Positions 62,588 through 64,000 of a DNA stretch of 64,000 nt are shown here, one piece after another (the stretch's first letter is position 1; every line of letters starts with the position of its first letter). A program made the position numbers and the translations under genes. Where the stretch lies: positions 1-64,000 of the forward strand of contig CANPYW010000009.1 in NCBI GenBank assembly GCA_947588745.1. The letters run 5' to 3'. The stretch comes from Candidatus Gastranaerophilales bacterium (GTDB taxonomy: Bacteria; Cyanobacteriota; Vampirovibrionia; Gastranaerophilales; Gastranaerophilaceae). Below the pieces are notes generated by a model that made no database searches, was not told the DNA's origin, and was given only the letters and a program-made list of their open reading frames with translations.

Positions 62588-62944
62588 ATGAATATTCTCA
62601 ATAATATTTACAATAAAACATCTGCTAACCAAAATTTAGTAAATCATAAAACTCAAATGCCGAATTATCAAAAAAATAAAGATGATATTATGGATATTTT
62701 TAGCAAAAAAGTTATAAATAAAAATGATTTGACTGATATGGTTACATTACCCCGTACAATTTTTAAAGGTTATTTGTGCTTCACCGCCGGTACTTCTTTA
62801 AATGCAATTGCCGGACTGCTGAAAGGTAAGAAAAAATCTTGCTTTTTAAAAACTGTTGGCTCTATTTTGACGATTTACGGTACTTATAATTTCGTAAAAC
62901 CGTATCTTATTAAAGATGATAGGTTGACTAAAAACGAAAAATAA
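62588..62944 (+). CDS. Small protein with central hydrophobic segment
   Basis: This 118-residue protein is of unknown family. The start follows a strong AGGTGG site 10 bases upstream. The N-terminal half is polar and asparagine/lysine rich, as in a disordered leader. It then has TIFKGYLCFTAGTSLNAIAGLL, a possible membrane segment, and a second short hydrophobic stretch (VGSILTIYGTYNFV). The F-K-G motif recalls N-termini of other proteins in the window. Confidence 0.55.
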   Translation: MNILNNIYNKTSANQNLVNHKTQMPNYQKNKDDIMDIFSKKVINKNDLTDMVTLPRTIFKGYLCFTAGTSLNAIAGLLKGKKKSCFLKTVGSILTIYGTYNFVKPYLIKDDRLTKNEK

Positions 62945-62981
62945 TTTATAACATGATAATAACAAAGAAAGGTTGATTATT

Positions 62982-63179
62982 ATGGGTAAATTGGTCGGAT
63001 GGATAGTCGTGTTGGCTGTACTATTTTTTGCATATCAGGCAGGATATTTTAATCCAATATTGGATTATTTCAAATTGTCGGCTGCAAAAGCAGGTCAAGA
63101 AGAAGTTATAGAGCATGAAGACGGCTCAATAACAACGGTTAGATATAGAAATATATTTAATATATTGTTTGATAAATAA
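62982..63179 (+). CDS. Small single-pass membrane protein
   Basis: The start is put at ATG 62982, with GGTTGA upstream at 62971-62976. The 65 residues have one hydrophobic helix (~4-22, LVGWIVVLAVLFFAYQAGYF) and a polar C-terminus ending RYRNIFNILFDK. It is 37 bases downstream of the 62588 gene and probably in the same transcript. No family is recognised. Confidence 0.6.
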   Translation: MGKLVGWIVVLAVLFFAYQAGYFNPILDYFKLSAAKAGQEEVIEHEDGSITTVRYRNIFNILFDK

Positions 63180-63231
63180 AAAAATACTTGAAATAAAAAA
63201 TTGTGTATGTATAATTAATACATACATAAGT

Positions 63232-63303
63232 GCGAGAGTAATTCAGTGGTAGAATGCTTCCTTGCCAAGGAAGATGTCGCGAGTTCGAGCCTCGTCTCTC
63301 GCT
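63232..63303 (+). tRNA. tRNA-Gly (anticodon GCC)
   Basis: A full cloverleaf is visible. The acceptor stem GCGAGAG (63232-63238) pairs with CTCTCGC (63296-63302), with discriminator T63303. The anticodon stem CTTCC/GGAAG carries loop TTGCCAA, anticodon GCC at 63264-63266. The TTCGAGC loop of the T arm is present. CCA is not encoded. A terminator follows at 63307. Confidence 0.97.
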
Positions 63304-63306
63304 AAT

Positions 63307-63338
63307 AAAAAAGCCATACTTTGAGTAGGGCTTTTTTA
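63307..63338 (+). terminator. Terminator after tRNA-Gly
   Basis: AAAAAAGCC (63307-63315) pairs with GGCTTTTTT (63329-63337), with an inner TACT/AGTA stem. The right arm ends in a T run. Confidence 0.85.
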
Positions 63339-63339
63339 T

Positions 63340-63690
63340 TGCGTTAATATAAATTAAGTGCAAGTGTGAGATGAGAGATTTTGGGCAAATATCCAAATAT
63401 ATAGCCATTCATGGCATTTTTGGAATGTTGAGATTTACTTGCACTATTAGGACTTTATCTGCACTTATTTACTAATTATTTGCACCCAATTTTTATCTTT
63501 TTAAAAATAAATTACTAATTTTGCCTCTATATTTGGCTTTTAGCCAAATAAAATTAGTGCAAGTAGATTTTTTACACAAGAATTGAGATTTTCATAAATA
63601 TCTTTGAGATTGAGATGGGACTTGACTTTTATCGGAACATGAGCAATTAATGTCATTGCACTAGGTCTTTATTTTTGGAAAAGGCATTCT
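63340..63690. promoter_or_regulatory. Non-coding region with repeated TGCAC-type sites (element edge/operator region)
   Basis: No gene is seen. GTGCAAGT or its complement ACTTGCAC occurs at 63358-63365, 63437-63444 and 63557-63564. Further TGCAC cores occur at 63460, 63481 and 63657, the last within TTGCACTA. A palindrome ATTTGGC-TTTTA-GCCAAAT spans 63531-63549. The cluster lies between tRNA-Gly and a phage-like gene, as expected for an att-proximal control region or operator array. The function is inference. Confidence 0.4.
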
Positions 63691-64000
63691 ATGAATAAAT
63701 TACATTTACTCAAAAAAGCAGAAAATTTGTATTGCATTGAAAATTATACTCCGGATATGATTGCTGAAAAATTAAATATTTCACGCAGAACTGTTTTTAA
63801 TTGGAAAAAGAAATATAAATGGAAAAATTCTAACCGAATAAAAGATTTTTCAAAACAGTTTACAGGCGAAATTTATTCTCTTGGTGCAAAATTGCTCAAG
63901 AAAATCAATGAAGATTTAGATAATAATAGGATTTTAAACAAACATTCAATTTGTGCTTTAGAAGAAATTATCAAAATTATAACTAAATATGAAAAAGAAC
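63691..64000 (+). CDS. Phage terminase small-subunit-like HTH protein (partial, runs off the window)
   Basis: The visible 103 residues begin MNKLHLLKKAENLYCIENYT and contain a helix-turn-helix DMIAEKLNISRRTVFNWKKKYKW, typical of phage DUF1804/gpP-type terminase small subunits and of transposase-like regulators. The rest is helical and charged. Its stop is beyond the window end. AAGG lies ~9 bases upstream of the ATG. It lies downstream of an intact tRNA-Gly, a usual integration target, so a prophage or related element is likely. Without the downstream genes this is a tentative call. Confidence 0.6.
   Translation, partial: MNKLHLLKKAENLYCIENYTPDMIAEKLNISRRTVFNWKKKYKWKNSNRIKDFSKQFTGEIYSLGAKLLKKINEDLDNNRILNKHSICALEEIIKIITKYEKE

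Noticed and set aside
63157-63408. 83-residue open frame on the minus strand across tRNA-Gly
   Set aside because: It runs through a functional-looking tRNA and its terminator.

Overview
The window is a chromosomal segment of a low-GC bacterium (GC about one third by eye) with a diderm-type envelope. Signs of this envelope are signal peptides, an SLH protein, prepilin processing, MurA and LepB. The best guess is a gut member of the Vampirovibrionia/Melainabacteria (Gastranaerophilales-like), the non-photosynthetic sister lineage of Cyanobacteria. This is inference from the SigF/SigB-type sigma factor beside a prepilin peptidase, an origin-like region at dnaN with no dnaA, flavodiiron protein plus rubredoxin as in an anaerobe, and several lineage-looking proteins with short disordered N-termini. 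Almost everything reads as ordinary, densely packed core genome. Only the last ~0.7 kb looks accessory.

Layout. 1-556: non-coding, with a candidate small RNA on the minus strand and a long inverted repeat. 557-8543: GH57 glucan-active enzyme, family 4 uracil-DNA glycosylase, a 1228-residue coiled-coil repeat protein, and recA. 8596-12524: a small leader-type protein and gpmI on minus, proS on plus. 12651-16479: cytoplasmic histidine kinase, single-domain response regulator and a degenerate GspE/PilB-like ATPase, probably one operon. 16585-21733: Ski2-like helicase, YhaM-like HD nuclease, a secreted protein and PncC/CinA. 21821-25499 (minus): GGDEF cyclase, small membrane protein, ribD and an anchored protein. 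25570-30973 (plus): mutS, membrane glycosyltransferase, rimO. 30963-37472 (minus): smc-scpA-scpB plus a membrane zinc metalloprotease. 37629-44150 (plus): pilT, recO, deoC, two thymidylate-kinase-like genes, a DUF721/DciA-like gene and a pseudopilin carrying a peptidase S74 chaperone domain. 44230-47490 (minus): pgk, thrB, dnaN. 47491-48017: AT-rich intergenic region with DnaA-box-like repeats.

48018-53317: small unknown, GT2 glycosyltransferase, flavin reductase, hypoxanthine-DNA glycosylase, rubredoxin and flavodiiron protein, SLH protein. 53314-57642: an unknown with an internal repeat, murA, cdd, a sigma factor and a prepilin peptidase. 57674-58876: a Cys/Tyr-rich miniprotein and a TupA-like ATP-grasp enzyme. 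59106-63179: secreted protein, glycine-zipper protein, lepB, polyprenyl synthase and two small proteins. 63232-64000: tRNA-Gly(GCC), a region of repeated TGCAC sites and the start of a phage-terminase-small-subunit-like gene, interpreted as the edge of an integrated element.

How the genes work together. A type IV pilus/pseudopilus theme recurs: PilT, a GspE-like ATPase, prepilin peptidase, an S74-tipped pseudopilin, the sigma factor coupled to the prepilin peptidase, and a receiver and cyclase that could control them. A second theme is DNA maintenance: RecA, MutS, RecO, two uracil/hypoxanthine glycosylases, SMC-ScpAB, DnaN and a DciA-like protein. The most interesting items are the pseudopilin-S74 fusion, the origin-like region beside dnaN, the degenerate secretion ATPase under two-component control, and a set of proteins sharing short disordered N-termini with an F-x-G/S motif.
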